A stretch of DNA of 6,187 nucleotides from Caldilineaceae bacterium (lineage in GTDB: Bacteria > Chloroflexota > Anaerolineae > Caldilineales > Caldilineaceae), in NCBI GenBank assembly GCA_012032975.1, contig JAAUPU010000198.1, positions 1 through 6,187 of the forward strand, written 5' to 3'. The notes under the pieces were generated by a model. It was given only the letters and a program-made list of their open reading frames with translations. It was not told the DNA's origin and did no database searches. Positions 5,341 through 6,187 of this stretch are shown here, in pieces. The position numbers were made by a program, and so were the translations under genes. The stretch's first letter is position 1. Every line of letters begins with the position of its first letter.

Positions 5341-6187
5341 GTGCTGCGAGCCACCCCCGGTGATCAAGCCACCGTCCAAGGCCTGCTCGAACATGGCCGC
5401 TATACCTATTGCGATTTCGGGCTTGAAGACCTGCCCGTAATTTTATCTCGCGATCTTGTCCTGGTGGCGGGAAGACGCGACCATCCGTGGGGCTGCATCG
5501 GCATACACCTGCGCGAACGCTCCCACGTTTTGCCAACTGGGGCGCCCGATTATGGCCAATTGCGTTGCGTCGCCATCGACCGGGGTCGCCACCCAAGCCG
5601 CGGATTGAGCGATCTACTGACCGGGTTGTTGGCCCTCATAACGCCTTCTACGCACCCGCTCCGCCTGGTCATTTACGGGTCGAATTCATGGCTCAAACTG
5701 CCCTTCCTGAATCTCGGCTTCGAGATTGTCGAACGGCTACAGTTTTATCGCCGCCATAATCTCCTGCAATCGTCAGATCGGGCTGAGCTTCCACCTGGCA
5801 TCATCCTTCGCCCCGTACGGTCCACCGACCTGGAAGCGCTGGCTCAGCTGGATGTCGCCACTTTCGACCCGCTCTGGCACTATGGCGTCGCCGAATTGCA
5901 GAGTCTATCCCAACAGGGACCGATGCAGATCGCGGAAGCAAATGGGCAATTGCTTGGTTACTCCGCACTGACCTACAGCCCCTTCGAGGCCCAACTTGTG
6001 CGACTCGCTGTCCATCCAACTTCCCAAGGCCGAGGCGTTGGGCGGGCGCTGTTGGGCAATGCGCTGCATGCTGTTCGCGACCTAGGCATTGACGAACTCG
6101 CGCTCAACACCCAGACATCCAACACCCGTTCCCAGACGCTCTATCGTTCGTTCGGATTCCGCCCAACGGGAACCATCGCGCCGGTGC
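5341..6187 (+). CDS. Tandem GNAT-family N-acetyltransferase (3' partial)
   Basis: An open frame runs without a stop from GTG 5341 to the window edge (282 codons visible). The second half is a standard GNAT acetyl-CoA-dependent transferase. Its domain start is IILRPVRSTDLEALAQL (154-170), and motif A is VRLAVHPTSQGRGVGRALL (220-238) with the CoA pyrophosphate loop Q229-G-R-G-V-G234. The end motif is NTRSQTLYRSFGF (261-273). The first half (about 1-138) keeps the GNAT outline: an LRATPGD-like opening, CVAIDRG...SRGLSDLL in place of motif A, and the FLNLGFEIV closing strand. It lacks the Q/RxxGxG/A loop, so it is probably catalytically dead. The GTG lies 9 bases after the rfbB stop, suggesting cotranscription, but no good Shine-Dalgarno is visible and the start is provisional. 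The acceptor is unknown. A nucleotide-amino-sugar would fit the locus, but a stand-alone acetyltransferase unrelated to it is equally possible. Confidence 0.85.
   Translation, partial: MLRATPGDQATVQGLLEHGRYTYCDFGLEDLPVILSRDLVLVAGRRDHPWGCIGIHLRERSHVLPTGAPDYGQLRCVAIDRGRHPSRGLSDLLTGLLALITPSTHPLRLVIYGSNSWLKLPFLNLGFEIVERLQFYRRHNLLQSSDRAELPPGIILRPVRSTDLEALAQLDVATFDPLWHYGVAELQSLSQQGPMQIAEANGQLLGYSALTYSPFEAQLVRLAVHPTSQGRGVGRALLGNALHAVRDLGIDELALNTQTSNTRSQTLYRSFGFRPTGTIAPV

Noticed and set aside
5726..5971. Short + strand frames at 5487-5759 and 5726-5971
   Set aside because: Both are out of frame with the continuous GNAT reading from 5341, which carries motif A and the terminal GNAT motif over the same bases.

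Overview
This is a GC-rich stretch of bacterial chromosome from a cell-surface polysaccharide (exopolysaccharide or O-antigen type) locus. All supported genes lie on the + strand and are tightly packed, so the region is probably one transcription unit or two. The best taxonomic guess is Chloroflexota. It rests on the DUF2079-type membrane protein with C-terminal beta-sandwich repeats, the split chain-length-regulator/kinase pair and the tandem-GNAT protein. This is inference from family resemblance, not from a marker gene.

Layout, left to right. (1) Positions 1-263: the C-terminal end of a Wzz/CpsC-type chain-length determinant, with a proline motif, the second membrane helix and a short cytoplasmic tail. 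(2) About 299-2710: a large polytopic DUF2079 protein (GT-C-like) whose extracytoplasmic C-terminus carries two related beta-sandwich repeats. (3) 2720-3369: a CpsD/CapB-type BY-kinase (P-loop ATPase) broken into two frames by an apparent single-base loss near 3011-3013. Its Walker A loop is also atypical. (4) 3366-4220: an unrecognised 284-residue soluble protein with a strongly arginine-rich tail, coupled to the kinase by an ATGA overlap. (5) 4304-5332: a complete dTDP-glucose 4,6-dehydratase (RfbB). (6) 5341 to the window edge: a tandem GNAT protein, degenerate first domain and canonical second domain, starting 9 bases after the rfbB stop and running off the window.

How they may work together: the Wzz-like protein and the BY-kinase together normally control polymer length and export. 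RfbB supplies dTDP-4-keto-6-deoxyglucose, the branch point to rhamnose and other deoxy- or amino-sugars. A GT-C-like membrane protein and an acetyltransferase would fit transfer or decoration of glycans. The DUF2079 gene sits between the two halves of the chain-length system. The main points for a second look are the kinase frameshift and its P-loop, that inserted gene, and the unknown coupled gene. I found no RNA genes, CRISPR arrays, insertion sequences or convincing terminators. Every gap between genes is under 100 bases.
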